A stretch of DNA of 64,000 bases from NCBI GenBank assembly GCA_902770835.1, contig CACXUM010000002.1, positions 1 to 64,000 on the forward strand, read 5' to 3'. The DNA comes from an uncultured Bacteroidia bacterium (GTDB lineage Bacteria > Bacteroidota > Bacteroidia > Bacteroidales > F082). Under the pieces are notes generated by a model. That model had not been told where the DNA came from, ran no database searches, and saw only the letters and a list, made by a program, of their open reading frames with translations. This document shows, in pieces, positions 38,059-47,866 of this stretch. A program made the position numbers and the translations under genes. Numbering within the stretch: position 1 is the stretch's first letter; each line of letters begins with the position of its first letter.

Positions 38059-39494
38059 AAAAGAATCCCATTGCTTTAGCGTTTTTTGCTTGTTTGATGC
38101 TTATCTCTTGCACCAAAAGACCTGAACCTAGTTATCCCATCCCAACTGCTCAACAACTTGATTGGCAGCAACTTGAAACCTACGCATTCATCCATTTCGG
38201 GCTGAACACCTTCAACGACATGGAATGGGGCTATGGCAACTCACATTCATACACCTTCAACCCGACCAGTATCGACTGCGAGCAATGGGTTTTGACACTG
38301 AAAGCCGCTGGCATGAAAGGCGTTATCTTTACCGCGAAGCACCACGACGGCTTCTGCCTTTGGCCGACTGAAACCACCGATTATTCCATTAAGAACACCT
38401 ATTATAAAAATGGGCAAGGGGATTTGGTGCGCGAACTTTCAGAGGCTTGCAAGAAGCACGATTTGAAGTTCGGGATTTACGTCTCACCTTGGGACAGGCA
38501 TCAAGCCGAGTATGGCTATCAAGGCTATATGGACATCTATCACAAACAAATTGAGGAACTTACGAGCAACTACGGCGAGTTGTTCGAGTTCTGGTTCGAT
38601 GGTGCCAACGGCGGCACAGGCTGGTATGGCGGTGCCGATGAGATGCGTTCCATCGTGGCGGAAAAATACTACAATTACGAAAAAGCCCGCGAAATCGTTT
38701 GGAGCCATAGCCCCAATGCGGCCATTTTCGGTGGAACGGTACCCACCTTGCGCTGGGTTGGCAACGAAAAAGGCTTTGCTGAGGCTACTCAATGGTGCAT
38801 GTACAAGACAGATTTCCAGTCGCTTAACGATGAAAAATGCCTTGTCAGAGGCTTCAAGGACGGCGACGCTTGGCTGCCCGCCGAGGTGGATGTCTCGATT
38901 CGTCCGGGATGGTTCTATCACGAGAGCGAGGACAATCAAGTGAGAACTGTGGAGCAATTGATGGATTTGTATTTCAACAGCGTAGGCCACAACGCCAACC
39001 TGTTGCTCAATTTCCCTGTGAATCAAGAAGGTAGGATTCCTTCGATTGATTCTGCCAATGCCGTGAATTGGTATAAACAGTTACAAAAGGACTTTTCCAA
39101 CAACCTCCTGAAAGGCAGCAAAGTTACCGCCAGCAACACCCGTTCAAGGCGTTTCGGCCCGAAATATGTCACGGATGAAGATTACACAACCTATTGGGCT
39201 ACCGAAGACGGCGTAACCCGTGCCGAACTCATCTTCGATTTTCCAGAAAAAACCTCATTGAATCGACTGCTTTTGCAAGAGTATGTTCCTTTAGGCCAAA
39301 ATGTTGAGTCGTTTTGCCTTGATTATTACGCCAATGGCAAATGGCTGCCCATCGAAGTGGACGAGCCAACAACCACCATTGGCTACAAGCGACTTGTCCG
39401 TTTCCAGACAATCAATGCTGAGAAATTGAGAATCAGGTTTAAGGTGTTTAAAGGGACATTGAGCATTTGTAGGGTTGCGGGGTATTATTGCTAA
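38055..39494 (+). CDS. GH29 alpha-L-fucosidase lipoprotein
   Basis: Removes alpha-linked fucose from glycans; 479 residues from ATG 38055. A lipoprotein signal (LACLMLISCTK-like: FFACLMLISCTK) is followed by the GH29 barrel: FIHFGLNTFNDMEWGYG, GVIFTAKHHDGFCLWP, FGIYVSPWDRHQAEYG, and the nucleophile Asp in FEFWFDGANGGTGW near residue 183. The C-terminal 120 residues form a discoidin-like (F5/8 type C) carbohydrate-binding module. The compact form with this module resembles the alpha-1,3/4-specific subfamily B (inference). It follows the ATPase gene with a four-base overlap, and a bidirectional terminator follows. Confidence 0.9.
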   Translation: MKKNPIALAFFACLMLISCTKRPEPSYPIPTAQQLDWQQLETYAFIHFGLNTFNDMEWGYGNSHSYTFNPTSIDCEQWVLTLKAAGMKGVIFTAKHHDGFCLWPTETTDYSIKNTYYKNGQGDLVRELSEACKKHDLKFGIYVSPWDRHQAEYGYQGYMDIYHKQIEELTSNYGELFEFWFDGANGGTGWYGGADEMRSIVAEKYYNYEKAREIVWSHSPNAAIFGGTVPTLRWVGNEKGFAEATQWCMYKTDFQSLNDEKCLVRGFKDGDAWLPAEVDVSIRPGWFYHESEDNQVRTVEQLMDLYFNSVGHNANLLLNFPVNQEGRIPSIDSANAVNWYKQLQKDFSNNLLKGSKVTASNTRSRRFGPKYVTDEDYTTYWATEDGVTRAELIFDFPEKTSLNRLLLQEYVPLGQNVESFCLDYYANGKWLPIEVDEPTTTIGYKRLVRFQTINAEKLRIRFKVFKGTLSICRVAGYYC

Positions 39495-39518
39495 AGCCCA
39501 ACGCAACCACCCCAGAAC

Positions 39519-39550
39519 AAAAAAGCACCCCGAAAACGAGGTGCTTTTTT
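39519..39550. terminator. Bidirectional terminator between fucosidase and TonB receptor genes
   Basis: AAAAAAGCACC..CGaaaaCG..GGTGCTTTTTT: a strong stem with A-run before and T-run after, serving both convergent genes. Confidence 0.85.
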
Positions 39551-39570
39551 CAGTTTGAATCAAACTTCGA

Positions 39571-42500
39571 TTAGAAGTTGAAACGCAGGTTCAGGGCAGC
39601 CGACCAAGTGGAGTACGGGTTGGCATACTCGCTCCAAGTCGGGTTGGTGAACTGATAGGTGTACGGGTTGTCAACTGAGCCGTTGCCGTTCAGTTTGATG
39701 ATGTCGCTGCTGTTCATGCGTTGCATGTTGCCCCAGCCTCTGTAGAACAGGTTGGCGATGTTTTTCACATCGACGCCGAAGCTGATTGAAGGACCAGCGT
39801 TGAACTTGTAAGTACGTTCATACTTGAAGTTGAAAGTGTGTCTCCACGGGGCAATGGCACCGCCACGCTCGGCATATTGGCCACGGTGTGCGCTCAAATA
39901 CTTGTCGGCCTTGATGAAGGTGTTGAATTCGGCCTTGTTCTCTTCGTTCACGAAAGGCATGGTTGCCAGTTCGGCTTCCGTCGGAATGTAGACCAAGCTG
40001 TTGGAGCCGCCGTCGCCGTTCACATTACTGGTCATGGTGTAGCTGTAGCGAGTGTAGCTGTAACCGCCAATGTAGCAGTGGTTGAAGCCTTCGTAGTAGA
40101 GGCCGATAGTTTCGTTGGTGTGTTGGCCAGTGGCCCAGTTCCAACCGAGGTTGAAGATCACACGGTTAGGAGTGACGTAGCTGCTGTAGCCCAGTTCGTG
40201 GCTGTTGGAACCATTGATGCCGAAAGCGTTGGTGTTGTAAGCCGAGGTCACTTGGTCGCCGATACCGTCGGTGACGTTCTTGCCTTCCGAGTAGGTGTAG
40301 GCAGCCATCAGGCTAAGGCCACACTTGAAGTCCTTGCTCAACATGCCAGTAACGCTGTAGTAGTAACCGTTTTGGTTCGTGTTGCTAATCAGGTAAGGAG
40401 TGACGGCTTTGTTCTGTGAGTTGACAACGCCTTCGCTCACCCAAGTCCATCTCTTGTCGGGTTCGCCAGGGAGTTGGATGTCTTCACCGCGTTTGAGTCC
40501 GAGTTTGGTGACGGCCACGGAGGTGATGTCCTTGTTGTAGATGCCTTCAACAGTGGCTTTCACGCCGCCAGGAAGTTCGGCATCAAAGGCCAAACTGCTC
40601 TTCCAAGTTTGGGGCATTTTGAGGTTTTTGTCCATGAGGGTGGTCGATTGCGGAGCCGGCAGGTCACCAGTCTTCAGGAGACTCGAGTTGTTGTTGATGA
40701 TTTCGGTCGGGTTAGTGAAGAACTTGATTTGCTCTTCCTCGTTGCTGTTGATGTATTGGCTTTGCAGGCAGTTGGAGTTACCCACGGTGGAAACGATCCA
40801 CACGAAAGGCAGACGGCCAGTGTAGAGGCCCGAACCGCCACGGAGGATATACTTACGGTCGCCAGTGAGGTCCCAGTTGAAGCCCAAACGAGGCGAGAAG
40901 TTCACACGGGCCTTGGGCATGTCGGCGGTGGAAAGGCCGCTCATGCTGTTGTCGCCGTCGGCAATGGCATGGTGCGTAGTGCCGATTTGGTTGCCGAGTG
41001 TATCAAACAATTTCTCATCCCAACCTTCAGCAAATTCCTTGTTGTAGTTGTAGCCTGCGATGGAAGGATAGTAAGGCAACTCGACGCGCAGACCGAGTGA
41101 GAGTTTGAAGCGCTCGCTCAGGGTCATTTCGTCTTGGGCGTAAAGCGAACCTTGCATGTAATTGAAGGAAGGATACACTTGCTCGTGTTTCTCATTGTTG
41201 CCGTAGGTGATGGCGAAAGCTCGCGGGTTGGCGTTGTCGACGAAGTCTTGCCATGAATTGTAAACATAGTAACCAGCACCACCTTGCATGAAGCCGTTCT
41301 TGGTGTTGTCGAACTCATATTGGGCACCGAAAGTGAAGTTGTGGATGCCGGTGAGGTAGGTCAATTCGTCGGTGACGACAGCAGTCTGCACATCGCGGAG
41401 GTTACCGTAGGTGAACGGGTCGGGACCGAATGAGGTGTAGACAGCGGGAGTGCCATCCTCGAGTTCTTCAAGAATGTCGACGGTGGGGAAGAGATTGCCC
41501 ACGAAGCTACGAGGCTCATTCTGACGTGAGTAAGTGGCACGCAACATATTGTTGGCGCGACCGCTCAGGAACGAGTGGTTCCATTCGGCAGCCACCGAGA
41601 AGAAGTTCTGCTCTTGGAAGTAACGGTTGCTCTCGAAATAGAGGGCGTATTCCGAAGTACGGCCGTATGTATTACGGTTGTAGACGCTGCCGCTCAGAGG
41701 ATTGATTGAACTCGAAGGGGCAGATGAATACTTGTTCTTCACAAGGCTGTAGCGGATGTTAATCTTGTCGTTGGCACTGGCGTTCCAGTCCAAGCGGGCA
41801 AGCAACTTGAGGTCGGGAGTGCTGGCACTGTAGTTCTGGTAACGGCCTGGGTCGTAGTTGTATTTTGACTTCAGATAGTCCTTGATTTCGTCCATCTTTG
41901 CAACGGTAGGACGGTTGTATTGCGTTGAGCCGCCAAAGGGTTCATCCTCATCCTCGCGGGCGAAAGCGGATTGACCGGGGTCAACGTCGCTCTGATACTC
42001 GAAGTTCACGAAGAAGAACAACTTGTCCTTCACGATGGGGCCACCCACGCTCACGCCGGCGGTGTTGTCGAGCGACTTGGCGAGCTTCAAACGGTCGGGA
42101 TAGTTGCCAAATTGGTCCTTTTTGCCGAACTTGGTGCCGATGAGACCGTCGTTGGTGAAGTAGTCATACACGCTCACGTGCCAGCTGTTGGTACCGCTCT
42201 TGGTGACGGCGTTGATGGCACCACCCGTGAAGCCGCTATGGCGCACGTCGAATGGCGTGACGTTGATGGTCATGGCCTCGATAGCATCCAAGGAGATGGG
42301 GCTACCACCGGCAGGCAGGTTGCCGCCGATACCGAAAGCGTTGTTGAACGCAGCACCGTCAACCGTGACGTATGACGAGCGGTAGTTGCCGCCGCCGATG
42401 GCCAAGCCATTGGAAGTGGCAGCGGCCTGAGGCGTCAGTGCAAGCACGTCGTTCAAGCTGCGCGAAATGGTGGGCAGGGTTGCAATCTGCTCGTTGCTGA

Positions 42501-42912
42501 TGGCTGTGGTGGCACCAGCGCGGTCGCTGTCCATGCCATTGCTGACGGCCTCAGCCGAAACAGTAACCTCACCCAAACCAATCGACTCTTCGTTCAGGCG
42601 GACGTTCAGGATTTTGGTCTCACCAAGAGTGGCGGTGATACCTTCCTGCTTCACCGTCTGGAAACCGACCATGCGCACCTCGATGGTGTAGGGGCCACCG
42701 GGACGGATGTTGAGCAAACGGTAAGTACCGTTGGCATCGGCAACAGCATAATACTGCGAGCCGGATGGCGTGTGAGTGGCAACAATCGTGGCACCCGGAA
42801 GGGTACTTCTGTTGCTGTCCGTGATTTTTCCACTGATGCTCGAAGTGGTCACCTGGGCCATCAAGCTAATGGAGGCAATCAAAGCCACGAAAAAAGTAAG
42901 TAACTTTTTCAT
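39571..42912 (-). CDS. Oar-like TonB-dependent outer membrane receptor
   Basis: A 1113-residue outer-membrane transporter. After a signal peptide (ending ISLMAQ) comes a carboxypeptidase-regulatory-like beta domain (ITDSNRSTLPGATIVATHTP, residues 33-120), a plug domain (about 125-240) and a large barrel ending with the aromatic TWSAALNLRFNF. The order and segments such as GFTGGAINAVTKSGTNSWH are those of Oar/OmpA-associated receptors rather than SusC, and no SusD-type partner is adjacent. It probably takes up or handles peptides or large substrates (inference). The gene has its own promoter, a leader of about 80 bases and a terminator. Confidence 0.92.
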   Translation of the reverse strand: MKKLLTFFVALIASISLMAQVTTSSISGKITDSNRSTLPGATIVATHTPSGSQYYAVADANGTYRLLNIRPGGPYTIEVRMVGFQTVKQEGITATLGETKILNVRLNEESIGLGEVTVSAEAVSNGMDSDRAGATTAISNEQIATLPTISRSLNDVLALTPQAAATSNGLAIGGGNYRSSYVTVDGAAFNNAFGIGGNLPAGGSPISLDAIEAMTINVTPFDVRHSGFTGGAINAVTKSGTNSWHVSVYDYFTNDGLIGTKFGKKDQFGNYPDRLKLAKSLDNTAGVSVGGPIVKDKLFFFVNFEYQSDVDPGQSAFAREDEDEPFGGSTQYNRPTVAKMDEIKDYLKSKYNYDPGRYQNYSASTPDLKLLARLDWNASANDKINIRYSLVKNKYSSAPSSSINPLSGSVYNRNTYGRTSEYALYFESNRYFQEQNFFSVAAEWNHSFLSGRANNMLRATYSRQNEPRSFVGNLFPTVDILEELEDGTPAVYTSFGPDPFTYGNLRDVQTAVVTDELTYLTGIHNFTFGAQYEFDNTKNGFMQGGAGYYVYNSWQDFVDNANPRAFAITYGNNEKHEQVYPSFNYMQGSLYAQDEMTLSERFKLSLGLRVELPYYPSIAGYNYNKEFAEGWDEKLFDTLGNQIGTTHHAIADGDNSMSGLSTADMPKARVNFSPRLGFNWDLTGDRKYILRGGSGLYTGRLPFVWIVSTVGNSNCLQSQYINSNEEEQIKFFTNPTEIINNNSSLLKTGDLPAPQSTTLMDKNLKMPQTWKSSLAFDAELPGGVKATVEGIYNKDITSVAVTKLGLKRGEDIQLPGEPDKRWTWVSEGVVNSQNKAVTPYLISNTNQNGYYYSVTGMLSKDFKCGLSLMAAYTYSEGKNVTDGIGDQVTSAYNTNAFGINGSNSHELGYSSYVTPNRVIFNLGWNWATGQHTNETIGLYYEGFNHCYIGGYSYTRYSYTMTSNVNGDGGSNSLVYIPTEAELATMPFVNEENKAEFNTFIKADKYLSAHRGQYAERGGAIAPWRHTFNFKYERTYKFNAGPSISFGVDVKNIANLFYRGWGNMQRMNSSDIIKLNGNGSVDNPYTYQFTNPTWSEYANPYSTWSAALNLRFNF

Positions 42913-42995
42913 AAATAATAATTTAATGTTAATAATTAAGTTGATTGTATTGATTTTCTTTCTGTTACGTTTTCAAATTGGCCTATATAACCGTG

Positions 42996-43025
42996 CAAAG
43001 ATAAGTCATTCCTTTGAAATGCCAA
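42996..43025 (-). promoter_or_regulatory. Promoter of the TonB receptor gene
   Basis: On the minus strand TTG (43023-43025), 19 bases, then TATCTTTG (42996-43003). Both spacing and sequence match the Bacteroidota consensus. Confidence 0.65.
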
Positions 43026-43206
43026 GCCAATCTATTGAAAACAATTTCCAATTTTTTCTGAAAAGAAATCAACAAAGTTTGTTGATAACCCTTAATATTT
43101 TGATTCTGTTGGGATTGTAACTACCGTTTCGACAAATTTCGGCACAATTCCACTCCTTATATATTAATAACTCGCCTCTGATGACCATGCTATCATTTTT
43201 TTTCCC

Positions 43207-43214
43207 TATTTTTG
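43207..43214 (+). promoter_or_regulatory. Promoter -7 box of the small lipoprotein gene
   Basis: TATTTTTG, 24 bases before the start codon at 43239. Confidence 0.5.
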
Positions 43215-43238
43215 AAGCCTGAAAAACACATTCAAGCC

Positions 43239-43610
43239 ATGAACAAACTTTCAATAATTGCGATGCTGGCGGCCTTGTTGCTGAGTTTTTGCTCCTGTGG
43301 CCATCAGGCTTCCAAGCAGTTCAAAGCGATGGAAGGAGAGGTTTCGTCCATCGAGAACAAGATGAATGAACTAACCGATTGCGACGACTTGCAAATGCTG
43401 AATTTCAGCATTTTAGGCTTGCGTTCCGACTTGGACAACCTGATTCAGACCGCCGCGATTCCCGATGCCGAAATCACCAAAATAGACGAGATGCTGACCA
43501 ATCTCGAAGCCGCTTGGAGCGGAAAATGGGCCGCCCTCGAATGTGACCAAGTCGTTGACGATGGTGAAATGGACACCTCGGGCGAGGAAGAAGGCGCATA
43601 TCCAGATTGA
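43239..43610 (+). CDS. Small predicted lipoprotein
   Basis: Function unknown. The 123-residue product from ATG 43239 has a lipoprotein signal (ALLLSFCSCGHQ), then a helical, probably coiled-coil segment (FKAMEGEVSSIENKMNEL) and a second helix (ITKIDEMLTNLEAAW), ending in an acidic tail (DTSGEEEGAYPD). This would be a small periplasmic or outer-membrane helical protein. No family recognised. The next gene has its own promoter, so linkage is only positional. Confidence 0.65.
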   Translation: MNKLSIIAMLAALLLSFCSCGHQASKQFKAMEGEVSSIENKMNELTDCDDLQMLNFSILGLRSDLDNLIQTAAIPDAEITKIDEMLTNLEAAWSGKWAALECDQVVDDGEMDTSGEEEGAYPD

Positions 43611-43638
43611 GATTTCCTTCTGGTAACGGAATTTTTGG

Positions 43639-43646
43639 TATTTTTG
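43639..43646 (+). promoter_or_regulatory. Promoter -7 box of the 43667 gene and mutL
   Basis: TATTTTTG matches TAnnTTTG, 20 bases before the start codon at 43667. Confidence 0.5.
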
Positions 43647-43666
43647 CACCCGAAAATGATAGAATT

Positions 43667-43975
43667 ATGGCATTCTTTTATCGACATAACCCAAAGAAAT
43701 TCAACTACAAACCTCGCTATTACGACCCCGAACAGCAGGCTTGGGAAGAAAAAAAGGCCGCTGCTGGCCTCGACTCGAAACTGACGCATGAAGAGTTGCT
43801 CAGAATGAAAATGAGGAAGAGTTGGGGCGTGGCCAAGGACGAGGAAAGCAAGGAAGAACAACGCGCCAAGTTGATTCGCCGAATCGTGTTGGGCGTGTTT
43901 GTGGCCTTCCTTTTCTATTTCGTTTTCTGCACGCCGCTGATGACCAACATCGTGCGCGGCCTGATGGGGAAATAA
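43667..43975 (+). CDS. Small membrane protein of unknown function
   Basis: A 102-residue protein from ATG 43667 (MAFFYRHNPKKFNYKPRYYD), chosen because the -7 box at 43639 excludes the earlier TTG. The N-terminal two thirds are very basic and charged, with EEKKAAAGLDSKLTHEELLR. A single membrane helix (IVLGVFVAFLFYFVFCTPLM) lies near the C-terminus. Similar tail-anchored basic proteins are common in front of mutL in Bacteroidota, but their role is unknown. Four bases separate its stop from mutL, so the two are co-transcribed. Confidence 0.7.
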   Translation: MAFFYRHNPKKFNYKPRYYDPEQQAWEEKKAAAGLDSKLTHEELLRMKMRKSWGVAKDEESKEEQRAKLIRRIVLGVFVAFLFYFVFCTPLMTNIVRGLMGK

Positions 43976-43978
43976 GGT

Positions 43979-45790
43979 ATGCTCGACATCATCAAATTGC
44001 TGCCCGACAGTGTAGCCAACCAGATTGCGGCAGGCGAGGTGATCCAGCGTCCTGCATCAGCCGTCAAGGAACTGATGGAGAACGCTTTGGATGCCGGTGC
44101 CACCCAAATAGACTTGGTGGTGAAAGACGCTGGAAAGTCGATGATTATGGTCGTCGACAATGGTTGCGGCATGTCGGAAACCGATGCGCGGCTTTGCTTT
44201 GAGCGCCATGCCACCTCGAAAATCAGCAAGGCTGAGGACTTGTTCGCCATCCGCACGATGGGCTTTCGTGGCGAGGCTTTGGCCAGCATTGCGGCCATCG
44301 CGCAGGTGGAACTGAAGACGAGGCGCAAAGAGGACGAAGTGGGCGTGAAGATTGTCAACGAAGGCTCAGTGGTCAAAGAGCAGAGCCTCGTGCCGATGCA
44401 ACCGGGCACTACCTTCACGGTCAAGAACCTGTTTTTCAATGTGCCCGCAAGGCGCAATTTCCTCAAAACACCGCAATCGGAGTTTCGTCACATTGTTGAG
44501 GAGTTCACCCGCGTTTCGCTGATGAATCCCAACATCGGCTTCACCCTCACCAGCGACGGCAAGGAGGTGTACCACCTCTATCCGGGCAACCTCAAGCAGC
44601 GCATCATGGGCCTGTTTGGGAGCAATTACGAGGGTCGGTTGCTGCCCGTGCGCCAAGAAACCGAGCGCGTGCGCATTGATGGCTATATCGTCAAGGCGGA
44701 ATATGCCAAAAAGACCCGTGGCGAGCAGTATTTCTTTGTGAACAAGCGCTTTATCAAACATGCTTATCTGCATCACGCCATCGAGAACGCCTTTATGGAG
44801 ATGATTCCCAAGGACAGTTTTCCGGGCTATTTTCTCAATATTGAGGTCGACCCGTCGGACATCGACATCAACATCCATCCGACCAAGACGGAAGTCAACT
44901 TCTTGGATGTCAAGTTGGTGTATGCCATTCTTCATGCTGCCGTGCGCAAGGCTATCGGCCAGCATAACCTATCGCCGATGATTGATTTCAACGAATCGGC
45001 TGACTTGAACAACGATTTTGGCACGGCAATGGGCATGTCTAATCCTTTGGCCATCCCCAATGTGCCCCTCGACCCGAATTTCAATCCGTTCAGCAAGGAA
45101 CATGTGCCACGCGAAACGCATTGGGAAGGCTCGTATCAGCCGCAAAAAAACACAAATCCGGGCGATTGGCGCATCCTTTACGGCGAGCGCACCGACTTGC
45201 AAAATGCTTCCCTTGAACCGAAAGAAGAGTCGCAAAGCAATGCGCAGTATCTGCAAGTGAATCAATCCTATATCGTTACCACGGTGAAGTCGGGTTTGCT
45301 TGTCATCGACCAGCAGTTGGCCCATTCGCGGGTGCTTTTCGAGAAGTATCTGAAGGAGTTGGAGAACCATAGCGGCGTGTCGCAGCAGGAACTGTTTCCG
45401 CAGGCTTTGTCGCTCAATGTGAACGATGCCTCGCTGCTGAAGGAGATGCTACCCGAGTTGGAAAACCTTGGTTTCGCCTTGGAGCAGGCCAATCCGACCA
45501 CTTTCATGATTAACGGAACGCCCACCGATGCGGCGGGTTGTGATGCGGTGGCCTTGTTGGAAAAGATTTTGGACAACTATAAAATAAACCGCACCGATTT
45601 GCAGTTGGATAGGAAGTTGAATTTGGCCAAGACTTTGGCGGCGCAACTCTCCATCAAGCCGCAGACGAGGCTTTCGGAAATGGAGATGCAAAACCTTGTA
45701 GACCAATTGTTTGCCTGCAATGTAGCCGAGGTTGCGCCGAATGGCAAGAAAATATTTGTAATACTAAATATGGAGGAATTTTTCAAATGA
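43979..45790 (+). CDS. mutL: DNA mismatch repair protein MutL
   Basis: Couples MutS mismatch recognition to strand processing. The 603-residue product has the GHL ATPase motifs: IAAGEVIQRPASAVKELMEN (about 18-37), VDNGCGM, TSKI..TMGFRGEALASIAA, and GTTFTVKNLFFNVPARRNFL. A linker (about 330-400) leads to the C-terminal dimerisation domain. The position of the endonuclease motif DQHA(x)2E(x)4E reads DQQLAHSRVLFE, with His and the first Glu replaced, so nuclease activity is doubtful. The stop overlaps the start of the rhomboid gene by four bases. Confidence 0.95.
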   Translation: MLDIIKLLPDSVANQIAAGEVIQRPASAVKELMENALDAGATQIDLVVKDAGKSMIMVVDNGCGMSETDARLCFERHATSKISKAEDLFAIRTMGFRGEALASIAAIAQVELKTRRKEDEVGVKIVNEGSVVKEQSLVPMQPGTTFTVKNLFFNVPARRNFLKTPQSEFRHIVEEFTRVSLMNPNIGFTLTSDGKEVYHLYPGNLKQRIMGLFGSNYEGRLLPVRQETERVRIDGYIVKAEYAKKTRGEQYFFVNKRFIKHAYLHHAIENAFMEMIPKDSFPGYFLNIEVDPSDIDINIHPTKTEVNFLDVKLVYAILHAAVRKAIGQHNLSPMIDFNESADLNNDFGTAMGMSNPLAIPNVPLDPNFNPFSKEHVPRETHWEGSYQPQKNTNPGDWRILYGERTDLQNASLEPKEESQSNAQYLQVNQSYIVTTVKSGLLVIDQQLAHSRVLFEKYLKELENHSGVSQQELFPQALSLNVNDASLLKEMLPELENLGFALEQANPTTFMINGTPTDAAGCDAVALLEKILDNYKINRTDLQLDRKLNLAKTLAAQLSIKPQTRLSEMEMQNLVDQLFACNVAEVAPNGKKIFVILNMEEFFK

Positions 45791-46713
45791 ACGAACAATA
45801 CAGTCCAACGGGATTCAGGCTGTTGCCTACGATAGTCAAGCACCTGTTGATTATCAATGTTTTGATGTATTTGGCCACTGTCACCTTGACCCGTTTCAAC
45901 ATTGACCTAACCAGACTTCTCGGCCTGCATTTCTTCAAAGCCAGCGATTTCAGGATTTACCAGTTGCTCACCTACATGTTCATGCATGGCAATTTCGGGC
46001 ATCTGTTTTTCAACATGTTCGCGCTGTGGATGTTCGGCAACACGCTCGAAAACATCTGGGGCTCAAAGCGTTTCCTGTTGTTCTACATGGTTTGCGGCAT
46101 TGGGGCGGGCCTGTGTCAGGAGTTGGTGCAATACATCCAATATGCCTCCTCTTTGGCCGATTATGCCAATGTGAACTTGGGCGGACGAATCGTTCCGATG
46201 GACGCTTACCTGAACATGATGACCACCGTGGGCGCATCGGGAGCCATCTACGGCCTGCTGTTGGCTTTCGGCATGATGTTCCCTAACTCGATGATTTACT
46301 TGTATTTCCTCTTTCCCATCAAGGCCAAGTGGTTCGTCATCGGGTATGCTGTCATTGAATTGTTCAGCGGACTTTCGGGAGCCAGTAATGTGGCGCATTT
46401 CGCCCACCTTGGTGGCATGTTGTTCGGCCTGTTGCTGATTCTGTATTGGAGGAAAAACCCCGCTGGTCCCAACAAGAATTTCAGGAAATGGAAGGAGATT
46501 TTTGAATCGTGGAAACGCAAGTCGCAGACGAAATACACGCCTTACAAGGAAGTCAAGGACGAGCCTCGGGTGCCGCGCAACGATGGCGAATATAATCGCC
46601 AAAAGGCTGAAAGAGAGCGTGATGTGGATGCCATCTTGGACAAGATTTCAAAAAATGGCTATGCCAGTTTGACGCAAGAAGAAAAAGAGTTTTTGTTCAA
46701 AAACAGCAAATGA
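45787..46713 (+). CDS. Rhomboid family intramembrane serine protease
   Basis: Cleaves membrane proteins within the bilayer. The 308-residue protein has six hydrophobic segments in the first 220 residues. The catalytic Ser lies in TVGASGAIYGLLLAFG (GxSG, about residue 156) and the catalytic His in NVAHFAHLGGMLFGLLL (about 205); the loop-1 motif MFALWMFGNTLENIWGSKRF is also present. The C-terminal 80 residues are charged and cytoplasmic, ending in LTQEEKEFL. It is coupled to mutL (ATGA) and one base ahead of the next gene, so it belongs to a mutL-to-ltaE run. Confidence 0.92.
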   Translation: MNEQYSPTGFRLLPTIVKHLLIINVLMYLATVTLTRFNIDLTRLLGLHFFKASDFRIYQLLTYMFMHGNFGHLFFNMFALWMFGNTLENIWGSKRFLLFYMVCGIGAGLCQELVQYIQYASSLADYANVNLGGRIVPMDAYLNMMTTVGASGAIYGLLLAFGMMFPNSMIYLYFLFPIKAKWFVIGYAVIELFSGLSGASNVAHFAHLGGMLFGLLLILYWRKNPAGPNKNFRKWKEIFESWKRKSQTKYTPYKEVKDEPRVPRNDGEYNRQKAERERDVDAILDKISKNGYASLTQEEKEFLFKNSK

Positions 46714-46714
46714 C

Positions 46715-47866
46715 ATGGAAAGGAGAGAAAGAGGGTTTTTCGGCAGGTTGTTGGTCTTTTTCTTGACCTTTTTTGCCCTTATTGGCATAGTGGCTATGGC
46801 TTTATGTGTCATTAATCCTTACATTAATCCAAAGCACTTTGTTTGGACTTCGTTTTTCGGACTTGCGTTTTGGGTGATTTTTATTTATAATGTGCTGATT
46901 TTTTTGTTTTTGGTTCTATTATGGTCAAAAAAAGCCTGGATAGCAGTGTTGGCATTGTTGGTTTCCATTCCCGGTTTCAATAAGTCGTTTTCTTTTGGGA
47001 GCAAGAAAAGTGCTGATGACAGCATTCGGATAATGAGTTACAATTTACACAATTTTGACCATTTTGATGGAAAAACGGACAAGGAGAGTTTTGCTTATCA
47101 TGTGATTAATATGATTCGCGATCAAGCTCCCGATATTCTTTGCTGTCAAGAGTTTATGGGCTTCAAATCTAAGGTAACCAGACAACAATGTATTTACGAC
47201 TTTGCAAAAGATGCTGGCTTTCAGTATGTATATTTTAATAAAAAGAGCAATTACGGAGGTAATGTCATCTTTTCAAAGTATCCAGTTGTAAAAGTGACAG
47301 AGGATTCTGGATTTGGTGAAGAGAATACTTATGGCATAATGGTTGAAGTGGATGCTGGAGCTAAGGGCAAATTCCATGTCGCCAATGTGCATTTGCTTTC
47401 ATATAAAATTACAGATGATGAAATTGACATTTTGATGAGTTCGTCAGAACGACAGAATAAGTTAGATACTATAGGAAAGACCATTCTCCATAAGTTGGGT
47501 TATGCCTTCCAACGCCGAAGTGAAGAACTTGTTAAAGTACTTGAAGGAATGCCGCCTGTTGAGGGGCCTATCATCATGTGTGGCGACTTCAACGAGCCTC
47601 CGCTTTCCTACAATTATCGACAATTGCAAAAGGCTGGTTTTGTGGACACTTTCACCAAGGTAGGGCGCGGCATCAAGCCGACTTACGCGGGCAAGTTGCC
47701 GTTGTTGCGCATCGACTATATCTGGGCAAACAAGGGTGTTGTCCCCCTCAATTTCAAGCGTTGCCGCTTCAAGGCATCCGACCATTACCCCATTCTTTTG
47801 GATTTTTCCATCAATCCTGAAAACCAATCAGTTAATAATCTTAATCAAACAACAAATACGCTATGA
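46715..47866 (+). CDS. Endonuclease/exonuclease/phosphatase family membrane protein
   Basis: A 383-residue protein with two to three N-terminal membrane helices (about 10-30, 40-60, 65-85) and an EEP-fold catalytic domain (about 105-370) facing the periplasm. Metal and catalytic residues are visible in IRIMSYNLHNFD, CCQEFMGF, IIMCGDFNEPPLSYNY, LRIDYIWANKG and ASDHYPILLDF. Members include nucleases and phosphodiesterases; which applies here is unclear. The gene begins one base after the rhomboid stop and overlaps glmM by four bases. Codon usage in the first two thirds is more AT-rich than the neighbours. Confidence 0.88.
   Translation: MERRERGFFGRLLVFFLTFFALIGIVAMALCVINPYINPKHFVWTSFFGLAFWVIFIYNVLIFLFLVLLWSKKAWIAVLALLVSIPGFNKSFSFGSKKSADDSIRIMSYNLHNFDHFDGKTDKESFAYHVINMIRDQAPDILCCQEFMGFKSKVTRQQCIYDFAKDAGFQYVYFNKKSNYGGNVIFSKYPVVKVTEDSGFGEENTYGIMVEVDAGAKGKFHVANVHLLSYKITDDEIDILMSSSERQNKLDTIGKTILHKLGYAFQRRSEELVKVLEGMPPVEGPIIMCGDFNEPPLSYNYRQLQKAGFVDTFTKVGRGIKPTYAGKLPLLRIDYIWANKGVVPLNFKRCRFKASDHYPILLDFSINPENQSVNNLNQTTNTL

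Larger units (their letters stand above)
42913..43238. other. Divergent regulatory region, no gene
   Basis: AT-rich DNA between the TonB receptor and a small lipoprotein gene. It holds a strong leftward promoter at 42996-43025 and a rightward -7 box at 43207; the rest (43030-43200) shows nothing else recognisable. Confidence 0.6.
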
